A stretch of 56,692 bases of DNA from assembly GCA_007133205.1 (NCBI GenBank), contig SLND01000018.1, positions 1 through 56,692 on the forward strand, read 5' to 3'. Shown here in pieces: positions 49,750-56,692 of this stretch. The stretch comes from Natronospiraceae bacterium. Lineage in GTDB: Bacteria; Pseudomonadota; Gammaproteobacteria; Natronospirales; Natronospiraceae. Positions within the stretch are counted from its first letter, which is position 1. Each line of letters begins with the position of its first letter. Made by a program: the position numbers and the translations under genes. Below the pieces are notes generated by a model. It did not search any database. It saw only the letters and a list, made by a program, of their open reading frames with translations, and was not told the DNA's origin.

Positions 49750-50343
49750 CTACATGCGCACCAGAAAGGGCGGGAGCAGGCCCTGGACCAGCAGAAAGAG
49801 AAAAAACAGGCCGATGATCGCCGCCATCGGCGTCAGGTCCAGGCCGCCGGGCCTGGGAACCACCCGCCGGATCGGCTCCAGCAGGGGGCGGTTGAGCTGC
49901 CACAGGACGGTCAGGGCCGGGTTGTGGCCCTGGGGGTTGAGCCAGCTGACCACCACCTGGATCAGGATGGTGAAGATGAACAGGCCGATGAACAGGACCA
50001 CCAGCTTGAGCAGGGCATAGAGGGGGAGTTCCAGGGCGCCGGGATAACCCATTTCCGGGTAGCTGGCGGTGTAGATGGCGGACAGGAGCGTCACATTGAT
50101 CGCCTGGAGGATGAACATCACCAGGACCGCGGCCAGGTCATAGCCCCGCCAGCCGGGAATCAAGCGGTGCAGGGGAGACAACACCGGGTTGGTGACCCGA
50201 ATCACCAGCTGGCTGATGGGGTTGTTGTAGTCGGCGCGGACCTTTTGCAGCAGAAAGCGGAGAATCACGGCCAGCGTATACAGGCCGAACAGGGTATTGA
50301 CCAGAAAGGCCAGGGGTGTGGTGAAGGTTGCGGCGATTGCCAT
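49750..50343 (-). CDS. YggT family integral membrane protein
   Basis: 197 residues with two YggT repeats, four to five membrane helices. Repeat 1: LFGLYTLAVILRFLLQKVRADYNNPISQLVIRVTNPVLSPLHRLIPG; repeat 2: FIFTILIQVVVSWLNPQGHNPALTVLWQLNRPLLEPIRRVVPRPGGLDLTPMAAII. YggT proteins are linked to osmotic stress tolerance and to cell-shape or division loci. It lies 73 bases after proC in the same orientation. Confidence 0.92.
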   Translation of the reverse strand: MAIAATFTTPLAFLVNTLFGLYTLAVILRFLLQKVRADYNNPISQLVIRVTNPVLSPLHRLIPGWRGYDLAAVLVMFILQAINVTLLSAIYTASYPEMGYPGALELPLYALLKLVVLFIGLFIFTILIQVVVSWLNPQGHNPALTVLWQLNRPLLEPIRRVVPRPGGLDLTPMAAIIGLFFLFLLVQGLLPPFLVRM

Positions 50344-50415
50344 GCTCTGACTTCTCCTTGCTGTTGCTGTCCCGTCGGCGGCCTGGTGGCTGCGTCTGTC
50401 CGAATGAAGAGCGCT

Positions 50416-51243
50416 TCAGGCCTGGCCGAATTCCTCGGACAGGCTGCGTGAGCGATCCCGCGCCGCCTTCAGCGCACGCTCGAAGCTCTCACCCAGCCCT
50501 TCCGACTCCAGAACCTCCAGGGCAGCTGCGGTCGTTCCCCCGGGCGAAGTCACCTTGCGCCGCAGACTGGCCGGGTCGTCTTCCCCTTCGACCGCCATGC
50601 GGGCAGCTCCCAGGGCGGTCTGCAGCACCAGTTTTTCCGCGACCTCGGCGGGCAGATCCAGTTTTTTCGCCGCCTCGATCATTGCCTCCATCACCAGGAA
50701 GAAATAGGCGGGGCCGCTACCGGAAGTCGCGGTTACCGCATCCATGTGATTCTCGTCATCCACCCACAGGGCCAGACCCACCGCCTCCATGATGGTCTGG
50801 GCCGTGGCCTTCTCGTCCTGACTCACCTCGGGATTGGCATAGAGTACGGTTGCGCCCGCCTGCAACAGTGATGGTGTGTTGGGCATGGCCCGCACGATCC
50901 GTGGGTCGCCACCCAGCCAGCGCCGCAGGTCCGGTTCCCGGATCCCGGCAGCGATCGACAGCACCAACGGCCCGTTTTCCGCAACCGCTGCCCGGATCTC
51001 CTCCGCTGCTTCGGCAAGAACCTGCGGTTTGGTGGCCAGGACCACCACGTCCGCGTGGGCGGCGGCTTCGGAGTTCTCCTGGGTAACATTGACTCGGTGA
51101 CGGTGGCGGTGACTGTCGATCTGGTCCACGAAGGGATCCGCGACCCAGATTCGTTCCGGCGGGTGCCCCCCGGCGATCAGCCCTCCCACCAGACTGTGGG
51201 CCATGTTGCCGCCGCCGATGAAGGCAATGGTCTGCTTGTCCAT
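50416..51243 (-). CDS. proC: Pyrroline-5-carboxylate reductase
   Basis: 275 residues. NAD(P)-binding IAFIGGGNMAHSLVGGLIAGG, then VVLATKPQVLAEAAEEI, IAAGIREPDLRRWL, VRAMPNTPSLLQAGATVLYAN and the C-terminal dimer domain DAVTATSGSGPAYFFLVMEAMIEAAKKLDLP and LRRKVTSPGGTTAAALEVLE. It makes proline from pyrroline-5-carboxylate with NADPH, the last step of proline synthesis. Sits between yggS and yggT, the usual gammaproteobacterial order. Intact. Confidence 0.96.
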   Translation of the reverse strand: MDKQTIAFIGGGNMAHSLVGGLIAGGHPPERIWVADPFVDQIDSHRHRHRVNVTQENSEAAAHADVVVLATKPQVLAEAAEEIRAAVAENGPLVLSIAAGIREPDLRRWLGGDPRIVRAMPNTPSLLQAGATVLYANPEVSQDEKATAQTIMEAVGLALWVDDENHMDAVTATSGSGPAYFFLVMEAMIEAAKKLDLPAEVAEKLVLQTALGAARMAVEGEDDPASLRRKVTSPGGTTAAALEVLESEGLGESFERALKAARDRSRSLSEEFGQA

Positions 51244-51312
51244 GCGTCCTCCGTAAATGCGAGATGCGCTGTGCCGCCTGCGCGGTGGCGCAATGATAGC
51301 AGCCCTTGCCGG

Positions 51313-52020
51313 TTATCCGGCGGGTCTTGGGCCGAACAGGGCGCTGCCCACCCGGAGCAGGGTGGCGCCTTCCGTCACCGCTGCCTCCAGATCCCCCGAC
51401 ATGCCCATCGACAGTGTGTCGACGGCATGCCCCCGGGCCTGCAGTTCCTCGTAGAGGATTCGCAGGGCCCGGAAGGGCTTGCGCTGGCTCTCGAACTCCT
51501 CGGATGCCCTCGGCATTGCCATCAGGCCGCGCAGTCGCAGGCCTTCCAGACCGGCCACGGTTTCCGCCAGTCCGAATACCTCGTCCGCCTGGCACCCGGC
51601 CTTGCGCGGATCATCGTCGATATTGACCTGCAGGCAGACCGAGAGCGGCGGCAGGTGTTCCGGCCGCTGGCGGTCAAGCCTTCGAGCGATCTTGGCCCGG
51701 TCCACGGTATGTACCCAGTCGAATCGCTCCGCCACCGCCCGGGTCTTGTTGGATTGAAGGGCACCAATGAAGTGCCACTCCAGCCCGGTCCGTCCCTCGA
51801 AACGGTCCATCTTGTCCCGCGCTTCCTGGAGGTAGTTCTCGCCAAAGGCTTTCTGACCGAGATCGGCCAGGGCCTGAATTCGTTCCGCGGAGTGACCCTT
51901 GGAAACGGCCAGCAGTTGAACTTCCCCGGGGTCGCGCCCGCAGGCTTCGCAGGCACGCGTGATGCGTTCCCGGACATTGTGCAGGCGCTCTGGCAGTGAT
52001 TCGTGGTTTGCGGTGTTCAC
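51313..52020 (-). CDS. YggS family pyridoxal phosphate homeostasis protein
   Basis: The track ORF runs to 52140, which would leave almost no promoter space before divergent pilT; the GTG at 52020 gives 235 residues, the usual size, though its ribosome binding site is poor. PLP-binding Lys in LLAVSKGHSAERI, GENYLQEARDKM, WHFIGALQSNKTRAVAERFDWVHTVDR, VCLQVNIDDDPRKAGC, LRLRGLMAMPRAS and LSMGMSGDLEAAVTEGATLLRVGSALFG. It buffers free PLP in the cell and has no known enzyme activity. Divergent from pilT as in Pseudomonas and relatives. Confidence 0.92.
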   Translation of the reverse strand: MNTANHESLPERLHNVRERITRACEACGRDPGEVQLLAVSKGHSAERIQALADLGQKAFGENYLQEARDKMDRFEGRTGLEWHFIGALQSNKTRAVAERFDWVHTVDRAKIARRLDRQRPEHLPPLSVCLQVNIDDDPRKAGCQADEVFGLAETVAGLEGLRLRGLMAMPRASEEFESQRKPFRALRILYEELQARGHAVDTLSMGMSGDLEAAVTEGATLLRVGSALFGPRPAG

Positions 52021-52193
52021 GGATTCGGCGCTATCTTTGACTGCGTGGCAGCTGCGTATCTTCTGGCCGGACCGGGCAAGGCCCGCCCCGCCCACCGGCG
52101 GAAAATATGGCAATATCACAGTAGCTGCGAGGCGGCCCATGATACCGTGCCGTCACTTTCTGGACCATTCGGGAAGCTTGAAGGAGTCATGCG

Positions 52194-53237
52194 ATGGCGG
52201 TGGATATCGCCCAGCTTCTGACCTTTGCGGTCAAGAACGATGCGTCGGACCTGCACCTCTCTGCCGGGGTTCCCCCCATGATTCGGGTTCACGGCGATGT
52301 CCGTCGCGTCAACATGCCGGCGCTGGAGCACAAGGACGTGCACGACATGATCTACGACATAATGAACGACAAGCAGCGCAAGGACTACGAGGAATTCTTT
52401 GAATGTGATTTCTCCTTCGAGATACCGGAGGTCTCGCGCTTTCGAGTCAACGCCTTCAATCAGAATCGTGGTGCCGGTGCGGTCTTCCGTGCCATTCCTT
52501 CCAAGATTCTGACCCTCGAGGATCTCAATGCCCCGTCCATATTCAAGGACGTCTCGGAAAATCCCCGGGGGATCGTGCTGGTGACCGGTCCGACCGGCTC
52601 CGGCAAGTCCACGACCCTGGCGGCAATGATCAACTACGTGAACGAAAACCATCAGGGGCATATCCTCACGGTCGAGGATCCCATCGAGTTTGTTCACCAG
52701 AGCAAGAAATGCCTGGTCAACCAGCGCGAGGTTCATCGCGATACCCTCGGCTTCAATGAGGCCCTTCGTTCCGCGCTGCGTGAGGACCCCGATACGATCC
52801 TGGTCGGTGAGCTGCGTGATCTCGAGACCATCCGGCTTGCCCTCACTGCCGCCGAGACGGGGCACCTGGTATTCGGCACCCTGCATACCAGTTCCGCCGC
52901 CAAGACCATTGATCGCATCATTGATGTCTTTCCGGCGGCGGAAAAGGACATGGTACGTGCCATGCTTTCCGAGTCCCTGCGCGCGGTAATCGCCCAGACG
53001 CTGATGAAGAAGATCGGTGGCGGTCGTGTGGCGGCGCACGAAATCATGATCGGCACCCCGGCGATTCGTAACCTGATCCGTGAAGGCAAGGTAGCGCAGA
53101 TGTATTCGGCCATTCAGACGGGGCAGGGCGAGGGCATGCAGACCCTGGATCAGAACCTGCAGGATCTGGTTCGTCGTGGGGTCGTGGACAAGCCGCAGGC
53201 CCGCTTGAAGGCCGTGAACAAGGATTCCTTTGCCTGA
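52194..53237 (+). CDS. pilT: Type IV pilus retraction ATPase PilT
   Basis: 347 residues, full length. Walker A GPTGSGKSTTLA, Asp box TVEDPIEF, Walker B region DPDTILVGELRDLETI, His box TGHLVFGTLHTSSAAKTIDRIID, and the PilT-specific AIRNLIREGK near the C-terminus. GAAGGAG lies 7 bases before the ATG. It powers depolymerisation of type IV pili for twitching motility and DNA uptake. First of three tandem paralogues and divergent from yggS. Confidence 0.95.
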   Translation: MAVDIAQLLTFAVKNDASDLHLSAGVPPMIRVHGDVRRVNMPALEHKDVHDMIYDIMNDKQRKDYEEFFECDFSFEIPEVSRFRVNAFNQNRGAGAVFRAIPSKILTLEDLNAPSIFKDVSENPRGIVLVTGPTGSGKSTTLAAMINYVNENHQGHILTVEDPIEFVHQSKKCLVNQREVHRDTLGFNEALRSALREDPDTILVGELRDLETIRLALTAAETGHLVFGTLHTSSAAKTIDRIIDVFPAAEKDMVRAMLSESLRAVIAQTLMKKIGGGRVAAHEIMIGTPAIRNLIREGKVAQMYSAIQTGQGEGMQTLDQNLQDLVRRGVVDKPQARLKAVNKDSFA

Positions 53238-53299
53238 GCCGTGACTTCAGGCCCTGTTGCTGAATGGCCGGGAGTGGTATCCCGGGCGGGAGTGGAATA

Positions 53300-54460
53300 A
53301 TGGATCGAGAACAGGCAACCCGGTACATGCAGGATCTGCTCCGCGCGATGACGTCACGCGGTGGTTCCGATCTGTTCATTACTGCCGGCTATCCGCCAGC
53401 GATCAAGGTGGATGGCGAAATGCAGGAACTGACCGACAAGCCCCTTCTGCCCGATCAGAGCGCCCTGCTGGTGCGCGCGATCATGAATGACAAGCAGGCC
53501 AAGGAGTTTGATTCCACCAAGGAATGCAATTTCGCGATCAGCCCTCGGGGTATCGGGCGTTTCCGTGTAAGCGCTTTTGTCCAGCTGGGGCGTACCGGTG
53601 CAGTGCTTCGGACCATCAATACCGAAATCCCCAATCTTGACGACCTGCGGCTGCCCGGCATCCTGCGCGATGTGGCCATGACCAAACGCGGACTGGTGAT
53701 CGTGGTCGGGGCGACCGGTTCCGGGAAATCCACAACCCTTGCCGGCATGATCGGCCATCGCAACAAGAATACCCGCGGACACATCATCACGATCGAGGAT
53801 CCGGTGGAATACGTACATCCCCACAGCGGTTGCGTTGTCACCCAGCGGGAAGTGGGCGTGGACACCGAGGACTGGCATCTGGCTCTGAAGAACACCCTGC
53901 GCCAGGCACCCGATGTGATCCTGATCGGGGAAATCCGTGACCGCGAAACCATGGATTATGCCGTCCAGTTTGCCGAAACCGGGCACCTGTGCCTGTCGAC
54001 CCTGCACGCCAACAACGCCAACCAGGCGCTGGATCGGATCATCAACCTGTTCCCGGAAGAGCGTCGCGAGCAGCTCCTGATGGACCTTTCCCTGAATCTC
54101 AAGGGGATCATTTCCCAGCGCCTGATTCGCAATGAACAGGGCGAAGGCCGTGCGGTGGCGGTGGAGATCATGCTGAATACGCCACTGGTGGCGGACCTGA
54201 TCGAAAAGGGCGATGTTACCGAAATCAAGGAGGTCATGGGGCGCTCGCGGGAGCAGGGCATGCAGACCTTTGATCAATCCCTGTTTGATCTCTACGAAGC
54301 CGGTGAGATCGGCTACGAGGACGCCATCCGCAATGCTGATTCGGCCAACGAATTGCGCCTGAAGGTCAAGCTGGAGAGCGAGCGCAAGCCCAGGGACCTC
54401 GAGTCCGGGACGGAGAATCTGCACATCGTGGAAGACGAGGGCGAGGGGCAGAGACGTTGA
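53300..54460 (+). CDS. pilU: PilU-type retraction ATPase
   Basis: 386 residues from the ATG at 53300 with GGGAG ten bases upstream; the track start 53264 lacks one. Walker A GATGSGKSTTLA, Walker B region APDVILIGEIRDRETM, His box ETGHLCLSTLHANNANQALD, and the PilU-type C-terminus GRSREQGMQTFDQSLFDLYEAG with an acidic tail (HIVEDEGEGQ). PilU assists PilT in high-force retraction. Lies 62 bases after pilT and 59 bases before the third ATPase gene. Confidence 0.92.
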   Translation: MDREQATRYMQDLLRAMTSRGGSDLFITAGYPPAIKVDGEMQELTDKPLLPDQSALLVRAIMNDKQAKEFDSTKECNFAISPRGIGRFRVSAFVQLGRTGAVLRTINTEIPNLDDLRLPGILRDVAMTKRGLVIVVGATGSGKSTTLAGMIGHRNKNTRGHIITIEDPVEYVHPHSGCVVTQREVGVDTEDWHLALKNTLRQAPDVILIGEIRDRETMDYAVQFAETGHLCLSTLHANNANQALDRIINLFPEERREQLLMDLSLNLKGIISQRLIRNEQGEGRAVAVEIMLNTPLVADLIEKGDVTEIKEVMGRSREQGMQTFDQSLFDLYEAGEIGYEDAIRNADSANELRLKVKLESERKPRDLESGTENLHIVEDEGEGQRR

Positions 54461-54519
54461 AGTGCCCGCCGGGCTGAGCTCGGAGCAATGACGAAAAGCC
54501 CGCAACTGGATCAATCCGT

Positions 54520-55575
54520 ATGAACATAACGCCTTACCTGAAACTGATGGCGGACAAGGGGGCTTCGGACCTCTACTTCGCCTCCAATGCCCCCGTGAAG
54601 ATGCGGGTTGAAGGCCGCATGGCGTCGGTGGGCAAGGAAGTGCTCAGTCCGGAAAAGGTCCAGGAAATCGCGCTCGGGCTCATGAGTGACAAGGAACGGC
54701 GGGTGCTGGAAGTGGACAAGGAGGTGGATTTCGCCATTTCCGAGAAGGGAATCGGTCGCTTCCGGGCCAACGCCTTTCACCAGCGCGGTCAGGTCGCGCT
54801 CGTGTTGCGCTATATTCCCTCGCACGTGCCCAGGCTGGAGGATCTGGGGCTGCCGCCGGTACTGGAGGAAATCGCGATGACGCGGCGTGGTCTGGTGCTG
54901 ATGTGTGGTGCCACCGGTTCCGGCAAGTCCACGACCCTCGCGGCCATGATCGACAAGCGCAATCAGCTCGCCGCTGACCACATCCTGACCATCGAGGATC
55001 CGATCGAGTACACCCACAAGCACGGCAAGTCGATCATCAACCAGCGCGAGCTCCATCAGGACACCCTGTCCTATGCCAAGGCCCTGCGCTCGGCACTTCG
55101 GGAGGCTCCGGATGTGATCCAGATCGGGGAGATTCGTGACCGGGAGACCATGGAGGCCGCGATTCAGCTCTCCGGGACGGGGCATCTGGCCATTTCCACC
55201 CTGCACTCGAACAATGCCCACCAGACCCTGGACCGGATCATCAATCTCTTCCCCAAGGAGCTGCATGAGCAGCTTTACATGGACCTGTCCCTGAACCTGC
55301 GGGCAATCATTTCCCAGCGTCTGATCAAGGGCGTGGACGGCAAGCGCGTGGCCGCCTGTGAGATCATGATCAACAATGCCTATATCACCGAGTTGATCAA
55401 CAAGGGCCGGATCGAACAGGTCAAGGAAGCGATGGAGGACAGTGACGAGCCGGGCATGCAGACCTATGACACCGCGCTCTACGATCTCTACCGGCAGGGC
55501 AAGATCTCGATGGAAGAGGCACTTGCCAATGCCGACTCCCGCGCCAACCTGGAAGCCAAGATCAACTTCGGCTGA
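54520..55575 (+). CDS. Third PilT/PilU-family ATPase
   Basis: 351 residues. Walker A GATGSGKSTTLA, TIEDPIEYTHKH, Walker B region APDVIQIGEIRDRETM, His box GTGHLAISTLHSNNAHQTLD. It is closer to PilU than to PilT in its motif variants (RETM, STLH-NNA) and C-terminus (DEPGMQTYDTALYDLYRQGKISMEEAL), but it is shorter than the neighbouring PilU because the acidic tail is missing. It lacks the PilT AIRNLI motif, reading AYITELINKG. No strong ribosome binding site is visible before the ATG. Likely a second accessory retraction motor. Three tandem genes of this family suggest specialised or graded pilus retraction. Confidence 0.9.
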   Translation: MNITPYLKLMADKGASDLYFASNAPVKMRVEGRMASVGKEVLSPEKVQEIALGLMSDKERRVLEVDKEVDFAISEKGIGRFRANAFHQRGQVALVLRYIPSHVPRLEDLGLPPVLEEIAMTRRGLVLMCGATGSGKSTTLAAMIDKRNQLAADHILTIEDPIEYTHKHGKSIINQRELHQDTLSYAKALRSALREAPDVIQIGEIRDRETMEAAIQLSGTGHLAISTLHSNNAHQTLDRIINLFPKELHEQLYMDLSLNLRAIISQRLIKGVDGKRVAACEIMINNAYITELINKGRIEQVKEAMEDSDEPGMQTYDTALYDLYRQGKISMEEALANADSRANLEAKINFG

Positions 55576-55607
55576 GGCTTGGTCCCCCTGTTCCGCCGCC
55601 TGTCATG

Positions 55608-55714
55608 AACACGAAGTTCACGAAGGGAAAACAGAAGATCACGAAGCAATTAATTATTTTCTTCGTGAACTTGCCCTTTAGCTTCGTGGCCTTCGTGTTC
55701 CGGTGCTGCGCCGG
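55608..55714. repeat. Palindromic CACGAAG/CTTCGTG heptamer array, copy A
   Basis: Three CACGAAG heptamers are followed by three CTTCGTG heptamers in mirror order. Gaps between them are 2, 14, 14, 14 and 2 bases, so the inner heptamers lie on a 21-base period, and the whole 88-base core (55610-55697) is an inverted repeat bordered by AA and TT. A CCGG-N7-CCGG hairpin follows. The copy fills part of the 407-base gap after the third pilus ATPase. Confidence 0.85.
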
Positions 55715-55747
55715 ATGGGGCCACGAGCAATTCCCTGCCCAAGAAAT

Positions 55748-55783
55748 CTCCGTGTGCTCCGTGTCTTCTCCGTGATCTCAGTG
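55748..55783. repeat. Degenerate CTCCGTG repeats between the two heptamer arrays
   Basis: CTCCGTG occurs three times and CTCAGTG once, spaced 2, 4 and 2 bases apart. It looks like a diverged relative of the CTTCGTG heptamers on either side, on one strand only. Confidence 0.55.
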
Positions 55784-55857
55784 TCAAAACACACCCTCGG
55801 ATGGTGCCACTGACCATCCTTGAAGCGGGGTGTTTCCCTGTCCGGCCGGTTCTTTTC

Positions 55858-55964
55858 AACACGAAGTACACGAAGGGGAAACAAAAGATCACGAAGCAAT
55901 AAATTCCTTTCTTCGTGAACTTGTCTTTTTGCTTCGTGACCTTCGTGTTCCGGGGCGGCCCCGG
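55858..55964. repeat. Palindromic CACGAAG/CTTCGTG heptamer array, copy B
   Basis: Same design as copy A, 250 bases further on: six heptamers with gaps 2, 14, 14, 14, 2 (core 55860-55947), all heptamers exact while spacer bases differ from copy A. It is also followed by a CCGG-N7-CCGG hairpin, which here lies 18 bases from the stop of the PyrK-like gene and could end its transcript. Confidence 0.85.
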
Positions 55965-55982
55965 ACCGGGGCCCTCACCTGA

Positions 55983-56692
55983 TCAATGAAACAGGCCGGA
56001 CTTGCTTTTCTCTCCGCCCGGAGGGAATACCTGGTGGGCGTCGAACACGGGCCCGTCCACGCAGACCCGCCGCATGGCCGGACCGCCTTCTTCCTCGACC
56101 CGCACCACACAGCCCGCGCAACCGCCTACCGCACAGGCCATGTACTCTTCCAGCGCCACCTGACAGGGCAACTCATGTGCCTGGGCGAGTCGGGCGACGG
56201 CTGCCAGCATGGGCGTCGGACCGCAGGCATGGATCTCCACCTCACTACGCGCCTCGGGCGACAGGGCGCGCAGCCAGTGGTCGGCGAGCTCGGTCACCAG
56301 CCCATCGAAGCACCCGGAGAAACCCTGTCCACTGGCCAGGCGGGTGGGGATACCCCAGTCCTCCAGCAGGGGCATGGTGGCGATCACGCCGTCCGGTATG
56401 CCATCGACCAGGATCTGGGAAGGAGTCGGCTTGAAGGGGAAAGGAATCTCGGAACCGAGAATCGCGAAGGGGCTGAATCCGTTGCGTTCCCGGAGTCGGT
56501 CGGCGAGAAATACCATCGGGGGGATGCCGACGCCGCCGCCGATCAGCAGCGGCCGTGGGCGCGAAGCGCGCAGCTCGAAGGGACGGCCAATGGGGCCGAG
56601 GACATCCAGAACATCTCCCTTCCGATGACGGGCGAGCAGGCCGGTGCCCTTGCCCACCACCTTGTACAGGCATTCCACCCACCCGGCGTCGG
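55983..56692 (-). CDS. Dihydroorotate dehydrogenase electron transfer subunit-like (PyrK) protein, 5' partial
   Basis: The frame is open to the right edge (residues before the track's GTG read D-A-G-W), so the N-terminus is missing; 236 codons are visible. End of an FAD-binding domain (VECLYKVVGKGTGLL, VLGPIGRPFEL), NAD-binding block PLLIGGGVGIPPMVFLADRL, HACGPTPMLAAVARLA, and a C-terminal [2Fe-2S] site with four Cys in EEYMACAVGGCAGCVVR and RRVCVDGPVF. PyrK passes electrons from the dihydroorotate dehydrogenase B catalytic subunit to NAD+. Upstream neighbours that would confirm pyrimidine context are outside the window. Confidence 0.87.
   Translation of the reverse strand, partial: DAGWVECLYKVVGKGTGLLARHRKGDVLDVLGPIGRPFELRASRPRPLLIGGGVGIPPMVFLADRLRERNGFSPFAILGSEIPFPFKPTPSQILVDGIPDGVIATMPLLEDWGIPTRLASGQGFSGCFDGLVTELADHWLRALSPEARSEVEIHACGPTPMLAAVARLAQAHELPCQVALEEYMACAVGGCAGCVVRVEEEGGPAMRRVCVDGPVFDAHQVFPPGGEKSKSGLFH

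Noticed and set aside
55608-55964. CRISPR array
   Set aside because: Repeats are 7 bases long and occur in mirror orientation with 2- or 14-base gaps; there are no 25-40 base direct repeats with spacers and no cas genes.

Overview
The window is high-GC, densely packed bacterial chromosome. Gene content points to a gammaproteobacterium: the block yggT-proC-yggS divergent from pilT-pilU, rlmM, cytochrome c4, DUF4426, and an aryl polyene locus in the gammaproteobacterial gene order. Many proteins are strongly acidic (for example the M13 peptidase and the solute-binding lipoprotein), which suggests a halophilic or haloalkaliphilic lineage near Ectothiorhodospiraceae/Chromatiales. That placement is inference. 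No tRNA, rRNA, insertion sequence, phage gene or CRISPR array was found.

Region 1 (about 1-18.5 kb) is a pigment-lipid biosynthetic island. The plus strand starts inside a glycosyltransferase/acyltransferase gene and runs, with ATGA or TGATG overlaps, through an aromatic ammonia-lyase, thioesterase, LolA-like carrier, MMPL exporter, DUF3261 lipoprotein, ketosynthase, dehydratase, ketoreductase and a second ketosynthase. This matches the order of aryl polyene (APE) clusters. It continues into dialkylresorcinol (DAR) genes: a DarA-like aromatase, a DarB-like KASIII, a small unknown protein and a BtrH-like Cys-His-Asp acyltransferase. A convergent minus-strand operon supplies an ABC exporter, an ACP, a third ketosynthase and a truncated, Cys-less ketosynthase-like partner. 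Together they look like an APE-DAR hybrid pathway (flexirubin/arcuflavin type): one arm makes the aryl polyene acid, the other the dialkylresorcinol, and the BtrH-like protein may join them as an ester. The aryl ligase, APE ACPs and other early genes should lie upstream of the window.

Region 2 (18.8-31 kb) holds stress and housekeeping genes: a PLP decarboxylase, two single-domain PilZ proteins, a tandem UspA protein with an FNR-type box upstream, a Cu/Zn superoxide dismutase with an altered zinc site, an NRAMP-like transporter without the usual metal motifs, MsrA, an M13 metallopeptidase lipoprotein, a solute-binding lipoprotein and RlmM.

Region 3 (31-44 kb) contains an outer-membrane protein, a CHASE2-Ser/Thr kinase fusion, an alanine/glycine symporter, a low-specificity threonine aldolase-FAH hydrolase-TspO-PEP carboxylase run, a PrcB-like lipoprotein, a D-2-hydroxyacid dehydrogenase and a TraB-family membrane protein.

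Region 4 (44-52 kb) has cytochrome c4, DoxX, a TonB-like protein, YbhB/YbcL, an alpha/beta hydrolase with an outer-membrane protein, DUF4426, YggT, ProC and YggS. Region 5 (52-56.7 kb) has three tandem PilT/PilU-family retraction ATPases, a 400-bp repeat-filled gap, and the 3' part of a PyrK-like electron transfer subunit running off the window. Two intergenic regions carry ordered repeats: a 122-bp element bounded by 14-bp inverted repeats (44.8 kb), and two copies of an 88-bp palindromic array of CACGAAG heptamers on a 21-bp period (55.6 and 55.9 kb).
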